Below, one piece after another: positions 1 through 5,779 of a stretch of 10,134 nt of DNA. Made by a program: the position numbers and the translations under genes. The DNA lies in contig JBCDBH010000213.1 of NCBI GenBank assembly GCA_039184055.1, positions 1 to 10,134 on the forward strand, written 5' to 3'. Source of the DNA: JBCDBH01 sp039184055 (GTDB taxonomy: Bacteria > Acidobacteriota > Thermoanaerobaculia > Multivoradales > J023). Numbering within the stretch: position 1 is the stretch's first letter; every line of letters begins with the position of its first letter. Under the pieces are notes generated by a model. The model saw only the letters and a list, made by a program, of their open reading frames with translations, had not been told where the DNA came from and searched no databases.

Positions 1-223
1 GCCGAAGGCACGATTACCACCTGGCTGGTCCAGGTCGGTGAAAGCGTGGAGCGTGACGATCCACTTCTCGAGATCTCGACCGACAAAGTCGACTCCGAGA
101 TTCCCGCGCCGGCATCGGGCGTGCTCCTCCAAGTGCTCCGTAAGGAAGGCGAGACCGTCCCGGTCAACGAAATCGTCGGCTATATCGGTGAAGCGGGCGA
201 GCAGGTCGGTGACGCCGCGGCCA
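1..223 (+). pseudogene. Inverted fragment of E2 lipoyl domain (second half), plus orientation
   Basis: Reading frame 1 from base 1 gives AEGTITTW..., the lipoyl attachment motif STDKVDSEIP, then PASGVLLQVLRKEGETVPV and a Gly/Ala/Glu-rich stretch (GEAGEQVGDAAASAG) that looks like the start of an interdomain linker. Sense ends at about base 223. After that the frame reads into the complement of the same gene and of lpd, and stops at 483, so the downstream residues are meaningless. Placed after the first 14 residues of the minus-strand gene (MATEVLMPQMGESI), this fragment gives a complete lipoyl domain of about 80 residues. I therefore read it as the true continuation of that gene in flipped orientation, not as a separate lipoyl protein. 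No start codon or upstream sequence is visible. Confidence 0.7.
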
Positions 224-332
224 GCGCGGGAATCTCGGAGTCGACTTTGTCGGTCGAGATCTCGAGAAGTGGATCGTCACGCTCCACGCTTTCACCGACC
301 TGGACCAGCCAGGTGGTAATCGTGCCTTCGGC
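1..332. repeat. Perfect 109-bp inverted repeat with 114-bp loop, within an E2 gene
   Basis: Bases 1-109 are the exact reverse complement of 224-332; I compared the arms base by base and found no mismatch. Pairing fails at the next position (c110 against a223). The left arm may continue beyond the window start. Both arms encode the same part of a lipoyl domain, plus-strand in the left arm and minus-strand in the right. The loop 110-223 continues the lipoyl domain only on the plus strand. The arrangement breaks the gene in both directions, so a fold-back chimera at a contig end is the simplest explanation. A genuine inverted duplication cannot be excluded from sequence alone. Confidence 0.95.
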
Positions 333-374
333 GATCGACTCGCCCATCTGGGGCATCAAGACTTCGGTAGCCAT
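180..374 (-). CDS. Dihydrolipoamide acyltransferase (E2) N-terminus, lipoyl domain, truncated
   Basis: E2 subunits of 2-oxoacid dehydrogenase complexes carry a swinging lipoyl-lysine arm and transfer acyl groups to CoA. This gene starts at ATG (374-372), 33 bp after the lpd stop, with a GGGAG-type purine run upstream. It reads MATEVLMPQMGESI, then AEGTITTWLVQVGESV, then the lipoylation motif around STDKVDSEIP (the Lys of DKV is the expected modified residue). After residue 50 the frame leaves the family sequence and stops at 180, because the DNA switches at 224/223 to the reverse complement of the gene. The subunit-binding and catalytic domains are absent. Whether the complex uses 2-oxoglutarate, branched-chain oxoacids or pyruvate cannot be decided from a lipoyl domain; the style suits OGDH or BCKDH E2. 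Real coding sense covers about 225-374. Confidence 0.75.
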   Translation of the reverse strand: MATEVLMPQMGESIAEGTITTWLVQVGESVERDDPLLEISTDKVDSEIPALAAASPTCSPASPI

Positions 375-407
375 CGACGTTCTCTCTCCCGGCGCCGTCG
401 CGCCCTA

Positions 408-1808
408 TCAAATGTGGATGCTGTGGCCGGAGGCCGCGTGCGCCGCTTCCATGACCGCTTCCGACAGGGTCGGATGCGCGTGAATGGTGCGGAACAGCTC
501 TTCGTTGGTGGATTCGACTTGGAGCGCCACGCACGCCTCGGCGATGAGGTCGGTGGCGTGGGGGCCGACGATGTGGACACCCAACAATTCGTCGTATTGG
601 GTGTCGCGTACGACTTTGACGAAGCCGTCGGTGGCCTTGAGGATCGCGGCTTTGCCGAGCGCCGAGAACGGAAAGGTCCCGGTGGCGACGTCGTAGCCAC
701 GTTCGCGCGCCTGGGCTTCGGTCAAACCGACGCTGGCCACTTCGGGATCGCAATAGGTGCACGACGGTACGTGGTCGTAGTTGATCGGACGCACGGTCTG
801 CCCCGCCATGTGCTCGGCGGCGAGGATGCCTTCGGCCGAGGCGACATGGGCGAGCCACGGGGTGTCGACGACATCACCGATAGCGTAGATGTGCGGCACG
901 GCGGTTTGCATGTGCGCGTTGACCTTGACGTAACCACGGTCGAGCTCGATCCCGAGCGCTTCGAAGCCGAGCCCTTCGCTCACCGGGGCACGCCCGATGG
1001 CGAGCAGAAGGACGTCGATGTCGTGTTCTTCGCGTTTGCCGTCGGCGTCTTCCAGCGCGATCCGCACGCCGTCGGCGTGACGCTCGGCGGAGGCCAATTT
1101 GGTGCTGGTGCGCACCTTGATGCCCCGCTTGCGGAAGCTCCGTTCGAGCGCGGTGGAGGCGTCTTCGTCTTCGATCGGCAGGATGCGCGGCATCATCTCG
1201 ACGAGGGTGACCTCGGAGCCGAAGGCGCGAAAGATCGATGCGAATTCGGTTCCGACGGCGCCGGCACCGATCACCACCAAGGATGACGGCACACGCTCGA
1301 GCTGGAGGATGTGATCGCTGTTGAGAATCCGCTCGCCGTCGGTCGGAAAGGCGCCGATGGCGCGCGGCACCGAACCGGTGGCGATGAGGATGTGCTCGGC
1401 ACGATAGGCCGTCTGAGCACCGTCACGCTCGACGGTGACCTCGTGCGCCCCGGTGAGCCGACCGAATCCGTGAATGCCGGCGACTTTGTTCTTCTTGAAC
1501 AGGTATTCGACGCCACGCGCGTTCTTGGCGACGACGTCGTTCTTGTAGGCGTGCGCCTTGCCGACGTCGAGACTCACACCGTCGACCGAGACACCGATCG
1601 CATCGGCGTGTCGGGCTTTGTCGAGCGTCTCGGCGGTGTGCAAGAGAGCCTTGGTGGGGATACAGCCACGGTGCAAACAGGTGCCACCGAATTTGGGATC
1701 CTTCTCGACCACCGCGACCTTCATGCCGAGCTGGGCGGCGCGGATGGCGGCGACATAGCCACCGGGGCCACTCCCCAACACCATCAAATCGAATGCTTCG
1801 TTCGCCAC
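408..1808 (-). CDS. lpdA: Dihydrolipoamide dehydrogenase (E3)
   Basis: E3 is a flavoprotein that reoxidises dihydrolipoamide on E2 and passes electrons to NAD+. The 466-residue product has the normal family length. The FAD-binding GxGxxG is at residues 12-17 (GSGPGG). The redox disulfide is Cys44/Cys49 in GGTCLHRGCIPTK. The NAD-binding GAGAVG is at 181-186, the second FAD motif YAIGD at 308-312, and the C-terminal catalytic HAHPTLSE at 443-450 provides His445 and Glu450. The start is GTG (1808-1806). It is supported by a GAGGAG Shine-Dalgarno at 1820-1815, six bases away, and by the FAD motif lying directly after the N-terminus. E2 begins 33 bp downstream, the usual E3/E2 partnership. The gene appears intact. 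Confidence 0.97.
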   Translation of the reverse strand: MANEAFDLMVLGSGPGGYVAAIRAAQLGMKVAVVEKDPKFGGTCLHRGCIPTKALLHTAETLDKARHADAIGVSVDGVSLDVGKAHAYKNDVVAKNARGVEYLFKKNKVAGIHGFGRLTGAHEVTVERDGAQTAYRAEHILIATGSVPRAIGAFPTDGERILNSDHILQLERVPSSLVVIGAGAVGTEFASIFRAFGSEVTLVEMMPRILPIEDEDASTALERSFRKRGIKVRTSTKLASAERHADGVRIALEDADGKREEHDIDVLLLAIGRAPVSEGLGFEALGIELDRGYVKVNAHMQTAVPHIYAIGDVVDTPWLAHVASAEGILAAEHMAGQTVRPINYDHVPSCTYCDPEVASVGLTEAQARERGYDVATGTFPFSALGKAAILKATDGFVKVVRDTQYDELLGVHIVGPHATDLIAEACVALQVESTNEELFRTIHAHPTLSEAVMEAAHAASGHSIHI

Positions 1809-1832
1809 GATCTTCTCCTCAATACTGACCTA

Positions 1833-1848
1833 CCGGAGTGCGCTCCGG
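1833..1848 (-). other. Short hairpin between the hydrolase gene and lpdA
   Basis: In the 56-bp gap between the hydrolase stop (1865) and the lpdA start (1808), CCGGAG / CTCCGG forms a perfect 6-bp stem with a 4-base loop. No T-run follows in the minus direction, so it is a poor intrinsic terminator. It ends about a dozen bases before the lpdA Shine-Dalgarno, and could be an mRNA-stabilising or processing hairpin that separates expression of the two gene pairs. That role is inference. Confidence 0.4.
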
Positions 1849-1864
1849 CGACCGGCCGCTTACC

Positions 1865-2719
1865 TTACCAGGCGACCGGCTCGGCTCGATATCGTCCTGG
1901 TTTGTCTTCGACCAATCGACCCACGGGAAGGTCGGGATCGTGCTCGAAGATACACAGCCACCCGCCCTCGGCGATCCGGGGAAGCCACGCTTCTTTGTTC
2001 TCGACCGTGGTGAGCGGGAAGAGATCGAACCCCATGACCCAGGCGTAGGGCAGGTGCGCGGCGGTGGGCACCAGGTCGGCGAGAAAGACGCCCTGGCTCT
2101 CCGGCGAGCCACCGTCGAGCAGGACGACGCACATATCGGCGTTGTGACCGGGTACCTTGACCGCCTTGACCCCGGTGATCGGCTCGGCCTCGTCGTCGAA
2201 GAGCTCGACCACTCCGGCCTCGAAAAGCGGCTCCCAGTTACGCGGGTCGTAGCTCGCCTGATCACGAGCGCTCGGCGCGCGGGCGTGGCCGACTTCCCCG
2301 CGCTCGAGCCAATAGCGAGCGTTGGGAAAGGTCGGAACCAATTTGCCGTTCTTCTCCCGCGCGTTCCACCCACAATGGTCGAAGTGCAGGTGGGTGATGA
2401 CGACATGGGTGACGTCTTCGAGCTCGTAGCCGGCGGCGCGAATGCTGTTGGGCAGCCGCGTCGCACCCTCTTCGAGCCCGAAGATGTCGCGGAATTTGGC
2501 GTCGTTCTTGTCGCCGATTCCAGTGTCGATCAAGACGAGATCATCGCCACGACGCACCAACAAACAGTTGGTGGCCATGGCGATGCGATTGCGCTCGTCG
2601 GCGGACTTCTTTCGTTGCCAGAGCACCTTGGGCACGACACCGAACATCGCCCCACCGTCGAGCCGGAAACCACCGTCGGAAACCAGGCTCAGCTCGAAAT
2701 CGCCGAGCCGCGAGCTCAT
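1865..2719 (-). CDS. Metallo-beta-lactamase-fold hydrolase
   Basis: This is a cytoplasmic 284-residue protein with no signal peptide. The zinc-binding motif HLHFDH is at residues 110-115. Other likely ligands are His192 (PGHNAD), Asp215 (FLADL) and His260 (FEHDP), which completes a two-metal site. The N-terminal block DGGAMFGVVPK (21-31) and LIDTGIG (63-69) are typical of the broad MBL-hydrolase/lactonase-like group; the substrate is not predictable from sequence. I chose the ATG at 2719 because it overlaps the upstream stop in an ATGA (2719-2716), implying translational coupling, and because the conserved sequence begins there. A longer in-frame start at 2899 would only add Arg-rich residues read through the upstream gene in another frame. 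Thiolesterase, lactonase or glyoxalase-II-like activity are all possible. Confidence 0.9.
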   Translation of the reverse strand: MSSRLGDFELSLVSDGGFRLDGGAMFGVVPKVLWQRKKSADERNRIAMATNCLLVRRGDDLVLIDTGIGDKNDAKFRDIFGLEEGATRLPNSIRAAGYELEDVTHVVITHLHFDHCGWNAREKNGKLVPTFPNARYWLERGEVGHARAPSARDQASYDPRNWEPLFEAGVVELFDDEAEPITGVKAVKVPGHNADMCVVLLDGGSPESQGVFLADLVPTAAHLPYAWVMGFDLFPLTTVENKEAWLPRIAEGGWLCIFEHDPDLPVGRLVEDKPGRYRAEPVAW

Positions 2720-3642
2720 GACGCGGCGTCCAACCAGACGTCGACGCAGCCCTTGTAGTTCTGGGCGATGGCCTCGACGGCGATATTGGCGTTGTCGGGA
2801 GTCGGCGCCTTCATGCACTCTTTGATCGGCTCGCTGAAGTTGGTGCGACCGACCGTGAAACCGATGAAGCCATCGATCGGCGCGGCGACGCGGAGCCACT
2901 CGTGCACCTTTTCGGCGTTCGAACCACGACCGAGCAGGATGTTGCCGACCTTGGCGCGATGATCACCGGAGCGAGTCTGCGCGGCGACCGCTCTGGCGTC
3001 CTCGGCGCGGTCGAGACCTTCGATCTTCCAGATGTCGGGCTCGACTCCGTAGTCTTGAATCTCGCGGATCGACTCGATCATGCGCTGGGGACGCATCGCG
3101 ACGTCGTAATCGTCGGCCGCCTTCTCCTCGTCGGTGGTCGCCGGAACGAGCAGCTCGAACATGAAGTAGTGGTCGTCGGTGGCGTGGACGTAGTCGGAGA
3201 TCTGCTTGAGACGCACCAGCTGCTCACGATTGTTGAGCGCGTCGTCCTCGGGGTGGTAGCGCACCAACACCTTGATCATGTTGGGCTGGACATAGCGGAT
3301 GTGGTCGGTCCAGCGCGCACCGTACTCGAAGTGGAACACCGACTGGCCGCTCATCTCGGTCGGGCACGCGGTGGGAATGCCACGGCGACGCGCGTCGTCG
3401 AGGATGTGGGCGCCGTATTGCGCGTCGACCAACACTCCGACCTGCTCTTTGTCGACCCCGAGCTCGATGGCGCGGAGCAGGCCACGGTAAATCAGAGTCT
3501 TGGCCGCGACGATCGGCGAATGCTGGTCGAGATTCGGCTCGAGGCGGGGTTGACCACTGAAATCGAAGAACTTACGGGTAAAGCTGCCGCGGTGGTCGAA
3601 AGGCTGGATGAACAGGGGGCGGTCGTAGCCGATCTCTTTCAA
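2716..3642 (-). CDS. DUF2090 / IolC C-terminal-like aldolase-fold protein
   Basis: The 308-residue product resembles the DUF2090 domain found as the C-terminal part of some IolC-type (5-dehydro-2-deoxygluconokinase) proteins. It relates to class I TIM-barrel aldolases of the LacD type. Visible marks are PFDHRGSF (14-21), LVDAQYG (71-77), DIWKIEGLD (203-211, with Lys206 a Schiff-base candidate) and GFTVGRTNF (261-269), probably phosphate-binding. No sugar-kinase domain is attached, so this is the stand-alone form. The start is TTG (3642-3640), supported by GAGGAGG seven bases upstream; the next Met lies deep in the protein. It is the first gene of the minus-strand cluster. A role in cleaving a phosphorylated sugar acid is inferred from the fold; the substrate is unknown. 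Confidence 0.85.
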   Translation of the reverse strand: MKEIGYDRPLFIQPFDHRGSFTRKFFDFSGQPRLEPNLDQHSPIVAAKTLIYRGLLRAIELGVDKEQVGVLVDAQYGAHILDDARRRGIPTACPTEMSGQSVFHFEYGARWTDHIRYVQPNMIKVLVRYHPEDDALNNREQLVRLKQISDYVHATDDHYFMFELLVPATTDEEKAADDYDVAMRPQRMIESIREIQDYGVEPDIWKIEGLDRAEDARAVAAQTRSGDHRAKVGNILLGRGSNAEKVHEWLRVAAPIDGFIGFTVGRTNFSEPIKECMKAPTPDNANIAVEAIAQNYKGCVDVWLDAAS

Positions 3643-3956
3643 GACGGTTCCTCCTCGAATTGCTCAGGTTACTGAGACCAGGGGCGGCCCGGTCGAAACA
3701 CGGACGAACGGGGGACAAGCGACGTCGTCGATACCCTGTCGATTCGACCGTGGGTGGGATCCAAGATTCACACAGGATGCCTAGGCTATCACCACTAGCG
3801 GGCCGGCTCTTCGGAATCGAAAATGTCGAAGAAGCAAAATTTTCATGCTTTCAGCTCATCCACCTGACCTGGTGTCGCGAAGATATGGCCGTGCGACATG
3901 AGGGTCGCCGGCAAACCGGATGAGCCGGAGCCGTTTTCATCTCTTGGAGGTTCGAC
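3643..3956. other. Divergent intergenic region (about 310 bp), promoters presumed
   Basis: No convincing gene lies between the diverging DUF2090 and DUF4397 genes; an 87-codon plus-strand frame here has no family resemblance. It must hold both promoters, but I cannot pick confident -10/-35 boxes. Visible structure: CTCAG/CTGAG inverted repeat (3663-3676) near the DUF2090 ribosome site; the palindrome GCCTAGGC (3779-3786); an unusually A/T-rich stretch at about 3819-3851 that includes AAAATTTT; a 6-bp stem TGTCGC/GCGACA (3873-3878 with 3893-3898); and overlapping CCGG half-sites at 3908-3927 that allow two exclusive 4-bp hairpins before the DUF4397 ribosome site (GGAGG, 3946-3950). The last two could be leader structure. 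Confidence 0.6.
3650..3656 (-). promoter_or_regulatory. Shine-Dalgarno that fixes the TTG start of the DUF2090 gene
   Basis: On the minus strand these bases read GAGGAGG, a near-ideal ribosome-binding site, seven bases before TTG at 3642. It is the main evidence that translation starts at this rare codon. Confidence 0.85.
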
Positions 3957-4664
3957 ATGCGTAAAGCTCTCGTCACGTTCATCGCCGTATTCGCGCTCGC
4001 CTTCACTCCTGCCGTCGCGCAGACCGACGCCACGGTAACCGTGCTTCATCTCATTCCCGGTGGACCGCTCGGCCTACCCGCCAATCTCGAGGTCGATGTC
4101 TATGCCAACGATGCATTTCTTTTCACCTTCGAGTTCACCGACATCATCGGTCCGCTGGCCCTTCCGGCTGGGGACTATGAGTTCGAAGTCTTCGTCAGCG
4201 GCGCCGACCCGGACACCGACGCGCCGGTGCTCACCCTCACCGAGTCGATCGCGGCGGGTGACAATGTCGATATCGCCGCCCATCTCACCGACGAAACCGG
4301 TATCGCTCTTTCACGTTTCGACAACAACGCCACCGATCAGCTGACCAACCCGGTCTCGCCCCGGATCGCCTCGCAGTCGGTGCGTGTTACGGTGCGTCAT
4401 CTGGCGGACTTCGGCCGGGTCGGGCTCAACCAGCTGGGTCCCGGCATCACCCCGACCCTGATCAACGGTGACACCCTGCAATTCGACGTCAACCCGCTTA
4501 CCGCGCGGCTGTGGCTGTCGGTGGCGGGCTGGGAGCGCCCGATCTCCTTCGAGCCCACCCTCAACGCCGAGCTGATGGCCAACACCGCCTACTACATCTA
4601 CGCGATCGGCCAGCCCGCCGACGGCTCGTTCCAGCTGCTGATTCGGACCGTACCTTTCAACTAA
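3957..4664 (+). CDS. Secreted DUF4397-like beta-sandwich protein
   Basis: The 235-residue product begins with a clear signal peptide: MRK, a hydrophobic core, then PAVA|QTD with likely cleavage after Ala21. The mature part is beta-rich. It seems to hold two related halves, each opening with a VTVLHL/VTVRHL-type strand (27-32 and 144-149), followed by dipped loops and an acidic, Thr-rich surface. This matches the DUF4397 style (VRVxHxxxxxxxVDVY; here EVDVYAND at 45-52). There are no cysteines, metal-ligand clusters or membrane anchors. The family's function is unknown; an extracytoplasmic adhesive or structural role is only a guess. The start is supported by GGAGG six bases upstream. It is a single-gene unit: divergent promoter region before it, terminator after it. 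Confidence 0.8.
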   Translation: MRKALVTFIAVFALAFTPAVAQTDATVTVLHLIPGGPLGLPANLEVDVYANDAFLFTFEFTDIIGPLALPAGDYEFEVFVSGADPDTDAPVLTLTESIAAGDNVDIAAHLTDETGIALSRFDNNATDQLTNPVSPRIASQSVRVTVRHLADFGRVGLNQLGPGITPTLINGDTLQFDVNPLTARLWLSVAGWERPISFEPTLNAELMANTAYYIYAIGQPADGSFQLLIRTVPFN

Positions 4665-4700
4665 GAGCTGATTTCCCTTTTCGTTTCGCCACGCTCGCTT

Positions 4701-4721
4701 GGCCTCGGCGCGCCCGAGGCC
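4701..4721 (+). other. GC-rich hairpin downstream of the DUF4397 gene
   Basis: GGCCTCGG / CCGAGGCC forms a perfect 8-bp stem with a 5-base loop, 36 bp after the stop codon and 11 bp before the stronger terminator hairpin. Without a T-run it may simply protect the 3' end or act together with the next hairpin. Confidence 0.5.
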
Positions 4722-4732
4722 TTGCTGATCGA

Positions 4733-4760
4733 CAAACGCCCGGCCATCGCCGGGCGTTTG
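4733..4760 (+). terminator. Rho-independent-type terminator after the DUF4397 gene
   Basis: CAAACGCCCGGC and GCCGGGCGTTTG form a perfect 12-bp stem closed by the loop CATC. The stem has a GC core with AAA/TTT flanks, so it can serve either strand, although the T-tract is short (TTTG). It separates the DUF4397 gene from the thioesterase gene. Confidence 0.8.
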
Positions 4761-4800
4761 CTCGTCGCGGCAGCCAGAGAGATCGACGGTGCCGATGGGA

Positions 4801-4812
4801 TACCATCGCTAG
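4801..4812 (+). promoter_or_regulatory. Possible -10 box of a leaderless transcript for the PaaI-like gene
   Basis: TACCAT (4801-4806) lies six bases before the GTG start at 4813, and an in-frame TAG (4810-4812) abuts that start. No proper Shine-Dalgarno is present; the nearest candidate is GGGA, about 12 bases away. This layout fits a leaderless mRNA whose first base is the start codon. No good -35 box is visible, so the call is tentative. Confidence 0.3.
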
Positions 4813-5253
4813 GTGACCCAAGCCTATTCCCCGGCCGGCCTCGACCACGATCGCCTTCGTGAGATCTTTCTCACCTCGCCCTTCATCCGTCTGCTCGACA
4901 TTCGGATCGAGACGATCGAACCCGACCGCTGTGTCCTGCGGCTGCCGTTTCGCGACGATCTGCTCCAACCCGGTGGCTTGGTGCACGGGGGCGCGATCGC
5001 ATCACTAGTCGATAGCGCGGCTGCCATCGCCCTATTCACCGGGCTCGAGCGACCACCCAAGAAGGTCGCGACGATCGATCTCCACATGTCGTATCTCAAC
5101 GCGGTTCGCGACGAAGATCTGCTCGCCGAGGCGACAGTTCGTCGTCGTGGCCGGTCGGTGGTCTACCTCGCCGCCGACGTAACGACTCCGGAAGGCCGCG
5201 ACATCGCCCACGCCGAGCTGGTGTTTCGTGTCGTTCTGGGAGATCCAGCGTGA
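4813..5253 (+). CDS. PaaI-family hotdog thioesterase
   Basis: This is a cytoplasmic 146-residue acyl-CoA thioesterase of the PaaI/YdiI type, the usual length for a single hotdog domain. The family hydrolyses acyl- or aryl-CoA esters, often to free trapped CoA. The diagnostic stretch is PGGLVHGGAIASLVDSAA (53-70), with HGG at 58-60 on the central helix and Asp67 the likely catalytic acid. The strands TIDLHMSYLNAV (87-98) and DLLAEATVRRRGRSV (102-116) follow the family pattern. The start is GTG; an in-frame TAG immediately before it rules out a longer protein, and the next Met is at residue 92. The next gene begins within 33 bp, so the two thioesterases and the membrane protein probably share a transcript. 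Substrate unknown. Confidence 0.9.
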   Translation: MTQAYSPAGLDHDRLREIFLTSPFIRLLDIRIETIEPDRCVLRLPFRDDLLQPGGLVHGGAIASLVDSAAAIALFTGLERPPKKVATIDLHMSYLNAVRDEDLLAEATVRRRGRSVVYLAADVTTPEGRDIAHAELVFRVVLGDPA

Positions 5254-5276
5254 TGGGAGCCCAGCGTGATGGAAGC
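5245..5276 (+). repeat. 16-bp tandem duplication at the junction of the two thioesterase genes
   Basis: CCAGCGTGATGGGAGC (5245-5260) is directly followed by CCAGCGTGATGGAAGC (5261-5276), with one difference at position 13. Each copy holds a GTGATG. The first supplies the stop codon of the PaaI-like gene (TGA, 5251-5253) and an overlapping in-frame ATG. In the second, the ATG is out of frame and would give only a six-residue peptide. The event lengthened the junction by 16 bp. Confidence 0.9.
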
Positions 5277-5285
5277 CAAGCCGAC

Positions 5286-5717
5286 ATGAGTGATCTTCTT
5301 CCCCGTGAGGCGTTTCGCGTCGTCGAGCCGATCGCGGTCCGATGGGGCGATATGGACGCCTACGAGCACGTCAACAACGCCGCCTTCCTGACCTATTGCG
5401 AATCGGCCCGCATCACCTATTTCGAGACCGTCGATCTCTTCGATCACGTCGACGACAAGAACGGTCCGGTGGTGGTCGAGGTTCGATGCGCTTTCTTGCG
5501 TCAGGTTCACTATCCGGCGAATCTCGAAGTGGGCGCCAAAGCGAGTCAGATCGGCCGCAGCAGCTTCACGTTGGAGTACGGCATCTTCGACACTGCCGAT
5601 GGAGACCGCGTCGCCGAGGGCTCGTCGGTGGTGGTGTGGATCGATCGCAAGGCGGGTCGCTCGCATTCCTTACCGACCTCACTGGTCGAACGGATCCGCG
5701 CGCTCGATCTGTCATGA
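5286..5717 (+). CDS. 4-hydroxybenzoyl-CoA thioesterase/YbgC-like hotdog protein
   Basis: This 143-residue protein is a second hotdog-fold acyl-CoA thioesterase, of the 4HBT/YbgC/FadM-like branch and distinct from its PaaI-like neighbour. The active-site motif GDMDAYEHVNNAAFL is at residues 21-35; Asp24 aligns with the catalytic Asp of 4-hydroxybenzoyl-CoA thioesterase, and HVNN is typical. The central strand VVVEVRCAFLRQVHYP (62-77) also fits. I chose ATG 5286 because family sequences begin near RVVEPIAVRWGD, and GGAAG lies about ten bases upstream. In-frame starts at 5253 (ATG, sharing one base with the preceding stop) and 5250 (GTG) would add 11 or 12 residues, partly encoded by the tandem duplication. 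Substrate unknown; likely co-transcribed with the preceding gene. Confidence 0.88.
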   Translation: MSDLLPREAFRVVEPIAVRWGDMDAYEHVNNAAFLTYCESARITYFETVDLFDHVDDKNGPVVVEVRCAFLRQVHYPANLEVGAKASQIGRSSFTLEYGIFDTADGDRVAEGSSVVVWIDRKAGRSHSLPTSLVERIRALDLS

Positions 5718-5779
5718 ACCGAGCGACTTTGGCGTGCTGACCCAACGACGCTCGACGACCCCGTGAAGGAGACCCGCTC

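Noticed and set aside
46..483. Plus-strand frame of 145 codons as a separate lipoyl protein
   Set aside because: It is lipoyl-like only to about base 223; beyond that it reads the antisense of the E2 start and of the lpdA end. It is the product of the inverted junction.
414..1286. Long plus-strand frame opposite lpdA
   Set aside because: Antisense frame kept open by high-GC codon bias; no family resemblance, while lpdA has every expected motif.
1838..2758. 306-codon plus-strand frame opposite the metallo-hydrolase
   Set aside because: Antisense shadow; the minus strand carries an intact HxHxDH enzyme.
2720..2899. N-terminal extension of the metallo-hydrolase from a start at 2899
   Set aside because: It would read 180 bp of the DUF2090 gene in another frame and yields an Arg-rich non-conserved stretch; the ATGA overlap start is far better.
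2902..3675. 257-codon plus-strand frame opposite the DUF2090 gene
   Set aside because: Antisense shadow without motifs.
3660..3923. Small plus-strand frame in the divergent intergenic region
   Set aside because: No ribosome site, atypical Arg/Gly-rich composition and no recognisable domain; it spans likely promoter DNA.
3861..3940. Cyclic di-GMP (GEMM) riboswitch before the DUF4397 gene
   Set aside because: GGCAAACC is present by chance, but the paired GACGCAAAGC element and the tetraloop-receptor arrangement are missing.
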